Source: Planctomycetaceae bacterium
GTDB taxonomy: Bacteria > Planctomycetota > Planctomycetia > Pirellulales > Lacipirellulaceae
NCBI GenBank assembly: GCA_002713555.1
Contig: PATG01000086.1
Coordinates: 1-27,323 of the forward strand
Reading direction: 5' to 3'
DNA: 27,323 nucleotides
Position numbers and translations under genes: made by a program. Each line of letters starts with the position of its first letter. Within the stretch, counting starts at the first letter, position 1. Shown in pieces: positions 1-7,412 of the stretch. The notes under the pieces were generated by a model. The model had not been told where the DNA came from. It did no database searches and was given only the letters and a program-made list of their open reading frames with translations.

Positions 1-798
1 CAATTGCCTAACCAGATTGCCGACAAGAAAAGGGCTGTCGCTGTAGTTCGATTATGTAATCGCGATAGGGTTTCCAACACGACTGGTCTCATGTCTTAGC
101 TAAAGAAAAAATGCGGCCAGTTTGTAGTGGGCACGGACCATGGGCACAAGACCAGTTCAGGGAATACTGGGCAAGATTATGAGAATTCAGACCTCGTAGC
201 CTGTTTTTACAGTTTGCCAGGTAGACACCTCTTTCTGGAATTCTACACCTTAAATGGCACGCATTTTGCTAACTCAGAAAAACTTTACGGACCACTCTTT
301 TAGAAGGTACAATTACACTGTAATGTCTCCGGCTCATCGAAAGGTTGCACTGAAGCGTAGGCCTGCAAAAGCCGATTGAGTACTTCAACTCACAAAATAT
401 CTCTACTTATGATTCTTTTAGGGAATCATGGGCTTTAGAGTAAGGAGTCAAACTTCAAGGTCATATATTCCGGCGGGAGGACCAATTTTTTGGATAGGCC
501 CGAGTTGATACCATGGCAGTGCGCAGCACTGTCCAACACGCGTCTTTCTTCCAGCGACTCCACACCGTCGCAATTTGACCAGAAGTTTGTTTTTAGTAGA
601 GAAAAGGTCGTGGCCTAAAAGGCTGCGGCCTTTTTTCTTTAATTGCAACACATTCGATAGACTGACAATTTCCTCTGATTTTAAATCGATAATTCTGGAA
701 AACGCAACAGCTGCTATCAATGCCAGCTCATACAGACCTTGCTACCCTACAGGACCCTTCAGTACAGTTCCTGCTTCCCACGCACCCAGGAGATGGCC
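1..798. other. Long stretch without a convincing gene
   Basis: I see no credible protein gene here. Open frames on both strands are short, lack ribosome binding sites, and resemble no family I know; one minus-strand frame (720-448) runs straight through a terminator hairpin. Between about 360 and 640 the + strand holds several small perfect inverted repeats: TGAGT/ACTCA at about 378-393, ATGATTC/GAATCAT at 409-429, and CAGTGC/GCACTG at 517-531. They end in a rho-independent terminator at 604-640. This could be the 3' part of a noncoding RNA or a decayed gene. I could not match it to tmRNA, RNase P RNA, SRP RNA or a tRNA. Confidence 0.5.
604..640 (+). terminator. Rho-independent terminator, + strand
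   Basis: The arm 604-615 (AAGGTCGTGGCC) pairs with 621-632 (GGCTGCGGCCTT) across a TAAAA loop. This gives 12 pairs, three of them G-U, followed by a T-rich tract to 640. The T tract lies only on the + side, so the direction is clear. No + strand gene ends upstream within the window. Confidence 0.7.
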
Positions 799-1203
799 AT
801 GGATGGCATCGACCAAACACAAGGCATCCTGCTGAATGATTCATTGCAGCAGCTGATCAACGATGTTCTGGTATGGATTGGTTTTGGAACGGTCGTCGGC
901 TTGCTTGCCAAGGGGATCATGCCTGGTCGCGATCCAGGTGGCGCAATTGCTACCGTAATCATGGGGGTTGGCGGTACCATTTTGGGATGTGGCGTTATTA
1001 GCTATTTCCGAGAAGGACAGCGGATCATTCCTGTGAGTCCCTTAGGCATGCTGATCGGTATAGCAGGCACGCTCCTCATTCTGTTCTTCTATAAACTGCT
1101 CAGCGGCTACTATTTTGTCGAGGGAGATTATGTCACTCGCTCGCATCGACGTCGTCGTAGCCACCGCCGCCGTCGCTATAGTACAGCCATCAACGATGAC
1201 TAA
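799..1203 (+). CDS. GlsB/YeaQ/YmgE-type small membrane protein
   Basis: A 134-aa integral membrane protein of the transglycosylase-associated (GlsB/YeaQ/YmgE) type. The glycine-rich core is recognisable: GTVVGLLAKGIMPGRDPGG, then an ATVIMGVGGTILGC helix, then PLGMLIGIAGTLLILFFYKLL. That gives three hydrophobic segments. Family members are small inner-membrane proteins often linked to envelope stress; the biochemical role is not established. The C-terminus is unusual, ending in an Arg/His-rich tail (two HRRRR blocks) that would sit in the cytoplasm or touch nucleic acid or lipid headgroups. Two in-frame ATGs occur, at 793 and 799. The AGGAG at 788-792 abuts the first but lies 6 nt before the second, so I choose 799. 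The gene stands alone on this strand. Confidence 0.8.
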   Translation: MDGIDQTQGILLNDSLQQLINDVLVWIGFGTVVGLLAKGIMPGRDPGGAIATVIMGVGGTILGCGVISYFREGQRIIPVSPLGMLIGIAGTLLILFFYKLLSGYYFVEGDYVTRSHRRRRSHRRRRYSTAINDD

Positions 1204-1205
1204 CC

Positions 1206-1223
1206 CGGATATTTCATCCGTTT
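1206..1223 (+). terminator. Weak terminator-like hairpin after the GlsB-type gene
   Basis: CGGAT (1206-1210) pairs with ATCCG (1216-1220) around an ATTTC loop, followed by only three Ts. It begins 2 nt after the stop codon. Position fits termination, but the stem is short and the T tract minimal. Confidence 0.3.
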
Positions 1224-1356
1224 CTGCTAGAGAAGACACTCATATCAAGAATACCCTCTGGGGTAACTTGCAACAGTGTACTAATCGATATTGCCAGAGT
1301 GCCTGATCAAAAAAATTTAATCTCTATTGGCAATCCTACGATGGGTGTCCTGCCCA

Positions 1357-1390
1357 TAAAAAACACGCCGTTGCACGAGCAATGGCGTGT
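1357..1390 (-). terminator. Rho-independent terminator for the TadE/TadG operon
   Basis: The + strand arm 1363-1374 (ACACGCCGTTGC) pairs with 1379-1390 (GCAATGGCGTGT) around an ACGA loop. This is a 12-bp stem with one G-T pair. The run of As at 1358-1363 becomes the T tract when read on the minus strand, so it terminates leftward transcription. It lies about 100 nt past the stop of the TadG-like gene at 1490. Confidence 0.75.
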
Positions 1391-1489
1391 GGTGGTACAA
1401 GTGTAGACAGACACTGCGGCATAGGACACCACTGCCACTCGTCAAATCACCGACTACCGAGGGGGGCGGGGAATCGAGCCCCAACTCTT

Positions 1490-3253
1490 TTAAGGATTTG
1501 CCGATAGCTCGTACACCAATTTGGCAGGCGGTACTTGCGAGGCAATATTCCGAAAAGCTTCCATGAGTTGGGATTCCATTGCAGCCACTGTTGCTCCACC
1601 AGGAACATCAATATAAATGCCTCCTCCTGCAAAGGCGATGGCTTGCATTAAATCACGATCGGCTCCTTCGCCAACTGCCATGGTGTGCAAAGTAATCCCC
1701 CTCTTGGCAGCCTCGCTTGCTTCCCAGAAGGAATACTGCTTCTTCAAATCGCTCGTGGAGTAATCCGCCACTCCATCACCATCGTAATCAGTCCACTCTG
1801 CCCAATCGAATCCAGCAGGCATGCTCCATCTTGATGGTCCCTGGTTGGTCTGCCCGTCCGTCATGATAATCATCGTTGGACGTGCACCATAGCGTGCGAA
1901 TCCATCGTCGTTCGGGTCATTGGCATCTCCTATAAGCAATTCACGCCCTTTAAGGATGCCGTCACCCATACCAGTCCAGCCGTCGTAGTCACCTGCCTGG
2001 TGACGACGTTGAATTGTGTCAATGGTTGCATAGTCATCCGTGATCGGATCCTCTGTAATATCAATATCTACTTCACCATCATAATGCGTTTTTTCTTGCA
2101 CTGCATAAGCACCATAGCTGACCAGGCCGACTTCGTCGCCAAAGTCAAGATCTGTCAGGAAGTTCAGGAATAATGAACTACCTTCTTTGATTGCGTGGAA
2201 AGGATAATGGGGCGAACGCCAAAGATCTTCTGAATGAACACGACCGTAACGTCTTTCTTGCATATAATCCATCAGTGTACGGAAACCATATTTGCGATTA
2301 TAGGAACCACTCAGATTTTTTACGTAGTAAATGTAATCCTTCCACATTTGCCCACTGTCGCTATGACTTGGCCAAGGATTTGGATTCCCTTGCGAATCTC
2401 GACCCGCTTGGGGATAGGGCCATTTAAGTTTTCCTGAATTGTTTTCGCTATCTAATTCAAGAAAGTTGAAGATATAATCCGTATCCGAACTATTGACATA
2501 GATTCCCGAATAGGATGTTATCTTTCCGAATTTATTTCTGAATTTCTTTCTGTTTTTTCCTGGCCAGGTAACTTCGGATGCTTTCAGAGCATCCCACATT
2601 GCATCCAATGACTGTTCTGCCTGCGACATACCCAAACCTGATCGTAATGAGCTATCGTCGTTCATCGATGCCGAATAGTCTAAAACAACAACTAAATCTC
2701 GAGCTTCTATAAAAGCGGTCGCCGATGTTAGGATCGGCACTTGTGTACGCCCTACGGCCCAACCAAATGCCAATGGAAATTCTCCATCTGGCTGCGCTGC
2801 ATCGGACCCTGTACGTCGTGCTACGACTTGCACGACATTGCAAGGTGACTCATCCCAAGCAATTGGCCACGCCCCAGTGTCAGAGTCAAATGTCCGTTTT
2901 CCAAAACGCACATCTGTAGCGGGGTCGATATAAACACCGTTCGCTTCTGCTACGGCAGCTGCCATGGCACGAGCCGATTCGACAGCGATTGAGTTGGCAT
3001 CGATATTCGCTGGACCTTGACCTTGCCCAGCTACATAAACGGCAGCTGTAATTTCTTGTGCAGCTGCTAATGAAGCAGCATCGACGCCATTTTGCATTTG
3101 CGTCTCGGTCAACATGATGCGACCCGTATCTACCGATAAGGCCAAAAAGGCAAACATCGCAATGAGCGTAAATCCCGTAACAACAATGATAACGCCTTGC
3201 CGTGATGGTGGTTTTGGCTTACTTCGACCTGTTTTATTGTGTTGTTTTATCAC
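1490..3253 (-). CDS. TadG-like protein with von Willebrand factor A domain
   Basis: 587 aa. The N-terminus (residues 19-70) has the Tad/Flp-type signal: a basic stretch, the RQG motif, one hydrophobic helix, then the VDTGR...NGVDAASLAAAQE segment typical of TadG. A VWA domain follows, with a MIDAS motif DYSAS (D192, S194, S196), T427 in GWTGMGDG and the strand IIMTDG (461-466). About 230 residues separate the first MIDAS element from the Thr, so the domain carries a large insertion rich in Asn, Ser, Tyr and Trp. The protein is probably anchored by the single helix with the VWA part in the periplasm, as part of a Tad-type envelope or pilus apparatus; the ligand is unknown. The GTG start at 3253 has GGAG 8 nt upstream. 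It is the last gene of a three-gene operon, 40 bp after the second TadE-like gene. Confidence 0.85.
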   Translation of the reverse strand: MIKQHNKTGRSKPKPPSRQGVIIVVTGFTLIAMFAFLALSVDTGRIMLTETQMQNGVDAASLAAAQEITAAVYVAGQGQGPANIDANSIAVESARAMAAAVAEANGVYIDPATDVRFGKRTFDSDTGAWPIAWDESPCNVVQVVARRTGSDAAQPDGEFPLAFGWAVGRTQVPILTSATAFIEARDLVVVLDYSASMNDDSSLRSGLGMSQAEQSLDAMWDALKASEVTWPGKNRKKFRNKFGKITSYSGIYVNSSDTDYIFNFLELDSENNSGKLKWPYPQAGRDSQGNPNPWPSHSDSGQMWKDYIYYVKNLSGSYNRKYGFRTLMDYMQERRYGRVHSEDLWRSPHYPFHAIKEGSSLFLNFLTDLDFGDEVGLVSYGAYAVQEKTHYDGEVDIDITEDPITDDYATIDTIQRRHQAGDYDGWTGMGDGILKGRELLIGDANDPNDDGFARYGARPTMIIMTDGQTNQGPSRWSMPAGFDWAEWTDYDGDGVADYSTSDLKKQYSFWEASEAAKRGITLHTMAVGEGADRDLMQAIAFAGGGIYIDVPGGATVAAMESQLMEAFRNIASQVPPAKLVYELSANP

Positions 3254-3293
3254 GATCCATACTCCAAAAACTGAGAATCACTTTACAAAAAGA

Positions 3294-3779
3294 TTATTCA
3301 GAGAGCGTCGCACGACCGTTACGAAAGATTATTTTACCTGACATCCCATAATCACTACCTTCGCTTACAGAGGTGATACTCACGCTAGAAAAAGGAACCG
3401 TTACTTCTACCTGAAAAAGCTTCAAATCATTTTCAGGATCATCAATATCAAATGTTTGCGAAGGATCTTCGTGATCAAGAATCTTCACTTGGACATTATC
3501 TGAATCAACTCCTGACGAGGCCATAAAATTTTTGATGTCCTGGGTCATTTTTGCATTGCCATATCCTCCCTCACCCGGCATGCCGGAGCGGTCCATGGCC
3601 GCAAAGCGTGCTCCTTCACGAGCAGCCGTTTCCAGCAAGTTTTGAGAATCGTAAATACGAGTTGTTTGGATGAGTCCCATCACGATAGAAATTAAAACGG
3701 GGGCAATAAAAGCAAATTCTACCGCTACCGCACCTTGACGTGTGGATTGTCGCCTTTTTTTGTTGGGCATTGTTACCAT
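3294..3779 (-). CDS. TadE-like pseudopilin-type protein (second copy)
   Basis: 161 aa with a TadE signature: basic N-terminus, RQGAVAVEFAFIAPVLISIV helix containing the conserved Glu at +5-like position, then AAREGARFAA. The rest is a small periplasmic domain. Members of this family are minor pseudopilin-like components of Tad systems. The frame is open back to a TTG at 3794, but GGAG lies 9 nt before the ATG at 3779, so I choose 3779. It sits between another TadE-like gene (31-bp gap) and the TadG-VWA gene (40-bp gap), all on the minus strand, and is almost certainly co-transcribed with them. No TadA ATPase, TadB/C or RcpA secretin gene is in the window. Confidence 0.85.
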   Translation of the reverse strand: MVTMPNKKRRQSTRQGAVAVEFAFIAPVLISIVMGLIQTTRIYDSQNLLETAAREGARFAAMDRSGMPGEGGYGNAKMTQDIKNFMASSGVDSDNVQVKILDHEDPSQTFDIDDPENDLKLFQVEVTVPFSSVSITSVSEGSDYGMSGKIIFRNGRATLSE

Positions 3780-3810
3780 TGGGCTATTCTCCAAGTTGCT
3801 GGAGGAGGAA

Positions 3811-4284
3811 TTATTCGTGACGCATAAACGCTTGACCTTCGATTACAACATTCTTCAAGAAGGGCACAGGAACTAAGGCAATGTCGTTGTAAGGCACACT
3901 GGCACGAATGACAAACATCTGTCTTGGTTCGGCATCCGACAACTCCACGTCGGGCATGGCTTCAATGCCGACGGCTGTTGTAGGTGGCGTACCATCATCA
4001 TAAATGGTCGCATCTTTCACAAAAACCTTGACACTTTCTAAGGGAACCACAGATGACATCGTGGTATTCACCTTTGCAAGAACCTGAGCCGTTGTAGTAC
4101 CTTCAACAGCCCCCACACGAGCGCCATTTCGACATGCACTGTTGATCAAATTATTGACTAATTGAGCATGCCCAAACTCTATGATGGCAAATACGAACAT
4201 AAGAAAAACTGGTAGAACTACGGCTGTCTCTACCGTAGTCGTTCCTTGGCGATTTCGAGCAGAGGTTTTATCGCGCATGAACAT
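3811..4284 (-). CDS. TadE-like pseudopilin-type protein (first copy)
   Basis: 157 aa. The N-terminus has the TadE pattern: RQGTTTVETAVVLPVFLMFV with the conserved Glu, one transmembrane helix to about residue 40, then NSACRNGARVGAVEG, which matches the A-x-x-GAR element of the family. The periplasmic remainder is unremarkable. It is the first gene of the TadE-TadE-TadG operon. Two ATGs are available, 4284 and 4278, and no ribosome binding site clearly separates them; AGGATG lies about 10 nt before the first. The two TadE-like genes are clearly different in sequence outside the signal region, so they look like distinct subunits rather than a recent duplication. Confidence 0.85.
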   Translation of the reverse strand: MFMRDKTSARNRQGTTTVETAVVLPVFLMFVFAIIEFGHAQLVNNLINSACRNGARVGAVEGTTTAQVLAKVNTTMSSVVPLESVKVFVKDATIYDDGTPPTTAVGIEAMPDVELSDAEPRQMFVIRASVPYNDIALVPVPFLKNVVIEGQAFMRHE

Positions 4285-4603
4285 AATGCGTCTGCATCCT
4301 AATGAAACTATTGCGATAAGGATGTCATCAGCACAGCTGGAACTCTGTGATGACTGGTCCTCGAACTGAAAAAAACGAAAAGGGTAGACGACTTAATGCA
4401 CGAAAGAGTCAGGCAACAACAATTGCAACCAACATTCTTTCAGTCCATTAAAACCCTAGTCTTCATTCTTCCAGTGAGCGGAGAATTTCTTGAAGATTAC
4501 TGCAGTTTTGAAGAGAAACAACATGCTTGAGCGCAGCACGATGCCTAAGCACCGCAAATCAAGCAACTTGATGCAGGGATGCAACAGAATTCAGCAAGCT
4601 GCC
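4285..4603. other. Intergenic region upstream of the TadE operon
   Basis: 319 bp between the end of the SdrD-B/DUF11 gene and the start of the TadE operon, both on the minus strand. It should hold the operon promoter, but I could not identify -35/-10 boxes with confidence. A bulged hairpin (GTCATC-AGC-ACAG / CTGT-GATGAC) at 4324-4354 lies in the presumed leader. A short perfect hairpin ATCAAG/CTTGAT at 4558-4572 follows the upstream gene but has no real T tract, so it is a poor terminator. No open frame of note. Confidence 0.5.
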
Positions 4604-7297
4604 TTACCACCAATTGGCTCGACTAATGAAGTCTATTTTGCTGGTAGTAATTGCTAGCTCACCAAAGTCATACTGCAGTCCAGCGTCTCCGCTGTCAAGT
4701 TTGATCTCAAAGATCAGATCTTGCAGCTGTTCCGGCTGCACATCATTAGGAATCAAAAGAGGACCTGGGTCGCTACCCAACGCACCGCCTTCTGTACCCG
4801 AATGATCTTTACCGTCTCGATAGCGAGCAGGCTGAGTTTCCTCAATCCGGTAAGTTCCTGGAACGAGGTTATCGAACAGGTACGATCCATCCGGGGCAGT
4901 CTTTGTCGTGCGAACTACCGTAGCACCTTGAATATCGATACCTTTCAATGATATTTCTACGCCGCCGATCGGTGTTTCGCTATTATCAAAAACACCATTG
5001 TCGTTACGATCAACAAAAACTGAACCGGCCAGACTTGCCGGATCCACTTTCACGAGAGTGGGCTCCGTGTCTTCATTGTTGGTGTAAGTCACTTCCTGTT
5101 CGTTGGCAACCACTTCAGTATGGTTTAGCAGTTCGCCAGAAAAATCGTCATCGACTCGAACATTGATAGTTAAATCCCGAGATTCACCCTTGCCGAGATT
5201 ATCCAAGCTGAAGATGAGTTGATTTCCAAAATTCGTAGTTGGGGTTTGGGAGGCACTCACAAACGAAACGCCCGTTGCCGGCAAATTATCAGTAACCACG
5301 ACACCCGTGGCATCCGAGGGTCCATTATTGACGATTCTCAAATTATAACTGAATGTACTTCCTGGCTCGACAGGATCTCGGCTGTCAATTTTGGTAATCG
5401 CCAAATCGATACGAGGTGTGACCGGGTTCGAGACTGTATCGGTATTATTCGAAAGATTAATTTCTTTTGGCGCACTTACCGTTGCCGTATTCACCAGGGT
5501 TCCCGTAGCATTGTCGTTGACTATTGCCTGGATGGTGGCGACAACCACATCACCTGGTTGCAACGTTCCGAATTCGGCTGTTACGACTCCACCCGAATGT
5601 TGCAGATTGGCATTAAACGAACTGCCGTTGAATAGGACCGAAGATGAGACATACGTCACAGCACTGGGCAATTCATCTACAAAAGTCGTGTTTTCTACGG
5701 CCGAGGGACCCTCGTTATTGATCTGAACAGTGTAGTCGAGGGTTTCTTGGGGAGCCACCGTTGTTTGATCGACGGTTTTATCGAGAACCAAATCAAATCC
5801 AAAGAAACCAAAATCAACCGTTAAATTTGAATTACTGTTCACATCACCATCGTTGGTTGGCTCCCCACTACCGCTCAATGTTACTGCCTGACTAATGACA
5901 CCTGCACCCGCTAGCGTCGTGCCATTGTCATCGTCATTCACGTTATTATCCGGATCTGTTGCCGGATTATTGCCAGAACTCGAAGCAAGCCCAACCAAAG
6001 GTCCTTGCGATTGGAAATTTGAGGGATCAATCTGCACGATGTAATCGCCAGGAAACAGATCTGAAAATAGATATCTGCCGCTGGCATCCGTTGTGGTCAT
6101 TCCTAAAAAGGCGTCGACCCCATTGGTGTACTGATTATTGCCATTCGTGTCTTTATAAAGATTGATCTTAACACCCGCGATACTCGATTCGCCCGTTTCA
6201 AAGAATCCATCATCATCGATATCTGACCAAACCTGGTTTCCCACACTCAAGCGGGATGAAGCTGTAAAGTTTGCACTCTTTGTTGCACGGCCTACCAGGC
6301 CTATGAGAGACACCTGGCCATCAAGGGCCGTAACACCTTCGAACGTAAGCTCTAACGCTCCAACATTAGAAAAGTTGGCTCCCTGACCGCCCTGCGCTGT
6401 CGGGGTATCGCTGAAATTGAAAATAGCTTGCCCCGTAGCAGATCCACCAGGCGATTCAGGCACCGTCGTAGAAAATTCAGACCAATTGCCTGCATCTGTG
6501 TAAATGCGCATTGTGATGATTGCATTTGGGTGATCCGCCCCTGAGGTAAGAGCGATGCCGGTCATTGTATTGCCACCGTGCTCAGTAAGATCGACTCCTC
6601 CCAAACCTGTGGGATTTACCAATTGACCATTGCCATCAACACCATCCCAAATCACTTTGGCATTACCCGTTGCACCAGGTCCACTCGCAACATAAAGATT
6701 TCCACCAAAGGAGGCCAATGCTACCGAAGAAACCGGATTATTGCTTTCTGTTAGCTCGACCCACATATCACGCTCGCCACCCAAGACACCCGTATCCAAT
6801 TGGCTGGAAGGGTCGCTGGATGGTATGGGCGGGGCAGCATCCACCATCTGTTGTGATGTAAAACCGTCAATGACCGGACCAACAATACCGTCGCCTTCAT
6901 CGACAGAAATATTGATCTCTCGCACATCCTCTCCGGCACGAAATTGCAAATCGGAAGGCAGAGAGACTTTTACAAAATACTTACCTACACCAACCTGATC
7001 AAATTGGTACTTGCCACTCCCATTGGTGGAGGTTGCATCAACAATCGCATCATCGCCACCGAATATGCCATTTCCACCATCGCGGTAGAGCGTTACCCCC
7101 GCACCTGCTACAGCGATATCATTGCTTGCATTGCCATCTCCCTGCAAATCATTGAGCACCGTGCCAATAATCTCAGCCATGTCCGCTGCAAGTAGTTCAC
7201 GTGACTCCAAGTTTTCAAAGGTGAGTTTTTTTCTTAACAAGGAATTTTGAACGGATTGTCTCTTGTTTTTCTGGGACCTGGAACCAAAGGGAACCAT
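4604..7297 (-). CDS. Secreted multidomain protein with SdrD-B and DUF11 repeats
   Basis: 897 aa. Residues 27-39 (FENLESRELLAAD) resemble the LEPR-XLL element at the N-terminus of many large planctomycete secreted proteins. An SdrD B-like fold follows (about 41-135), then a region of no known family (about 160-345, Gly/Ser/Thr-rich), a second SdrD B-like domain (about 350-500, DxDxDG-type Ca-binding loop in WSDIDDDG), two DUF11 repeats (about 500-630 and 630-750), and a third SdrD B-like domain (about 755-880, VDRNDNG). The C-terminus ends SKIDFISRANWW, resembling the SKRxFLxS tail seen on similar planctomycete proteins. Probably a cell-surface or extracellular structural protein. The frame is open to a TTG at 7351 and an ATG at 7321, but the AGGTG 5 nt before the ATG at 7297 and the terminator-like hairpin at 7328-7352 favour 7297. 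Confidence 0.8.
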   Translation of the reverse strand: MVPFGSRSQKNKRQSVQNSLLRKKLTFENLESRELLAADMAEIIGTVLNDLQGDGNASNDIAVAGAGVTLYRDGGNGIFGGDDAIVDATSTNGSGKYQFDQVGVGKYFVKVSLPSDLQFRAGEDVREINISVDEGDGIVGPVIDGFTSQQMVDAAPPIPSSDPSSQLDTGVLGGERDMWVELTESNNPVSSVALASFGGNLYVASGPGATGNAKVIWDGVDGNGQLVNPTGLGGVDLTEHGGNTMTGIALTSGADHPNAIITMRIYTDAGNWSEFSTTVPESPGGSATGQAIFNFSDTPTAQGGQGANFSNVGALELTFEGVTALDGQVSLIGLVGRATKSANFTASSRLSVGNQVWSDIDDDGFFETGESSIAGVKINLYKDTNGNNQYTNGVDAFLGMTTTDASGRYLFSDLFPGDYIVQIDPSNFQSQGPLVGLASSSGNNPATDPDNNVNDDDNGTTLAGAGVISQAVTLSGSGEPTNDGDVNSNSNLTVDFGFFGFDLVLDKTVDQTTVAPQETLDYTVQINNEGPSAVENTTFVDELPSAVTYVSSSVLFNGSSFNANLQHSGGVVTAEFGTLQPGDVVVATIQAIVNDNATGTLVNTATVSAPKEINLSNNTDTVSNPVTPRIDLAITKIDSRDPVEPGSTFSYNLRIVNNGPSDATGVVVTDNLPATGVSFVSASQTPTTNFGNQLIFSLDNLGKGESRDLTINVRVDDDFSGELLNHTEVVANEQEVTYTNNEDTEPTLVKVDPASLAGSVFVDRNDNGVFDNSETPIGGVEISLKGIDIQGATVVRTTKTAPDGSYLFDNLVPGTYRIEETQPARYRDGKDHSGTEGGALGSDPGPLLIPNDVQPEQLQDLIFEIKLDSGDAGLQYDFGELAITTSKIDFISRANWW

Positions 7298-7327
7298 CAG
7301 AGCACCTCGTGAGACAGGCATGCTAGC

Positions 7328-7352
7328 AAAAAAACGCGGGGTTGCGCGCAAC
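7328..7352 (-). terminator. Terminator-like palindrome between barrel gene and SdrD-B gene
   Basis: GTTGCGCGCAAC (7341-7352) is a perfect 12-bp palindrome. Read on the minus strand it is followed by CCCCGCG and then seven Ts (7328-7334). It sits about 60 nt past the barrel gene stop. The stem must lose its central bases to form a loop, so it is modest, but position and T tract fit termination of the barrel transcript. Confidence 0.4.
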
Positions 7353-7412
7353 GCAACTGTGTGTTTTTTATCGGCACCCTGTGGGCTGAATGATTACCGT
7401 GGGATTTGAAGA

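Noticed and set aside
100..303. Open frame of about 67 codons on the + strand, possible GTG start at 127
   Set aside because: No ribosome binding site and no recognisable motif; a chance frame is more likely.
448..720. 90-aa open frame on the minus strand
   Set aside because: It reads through the terminator hairpin at 604-640, has no ribosome binding site, and has no family-like motif.
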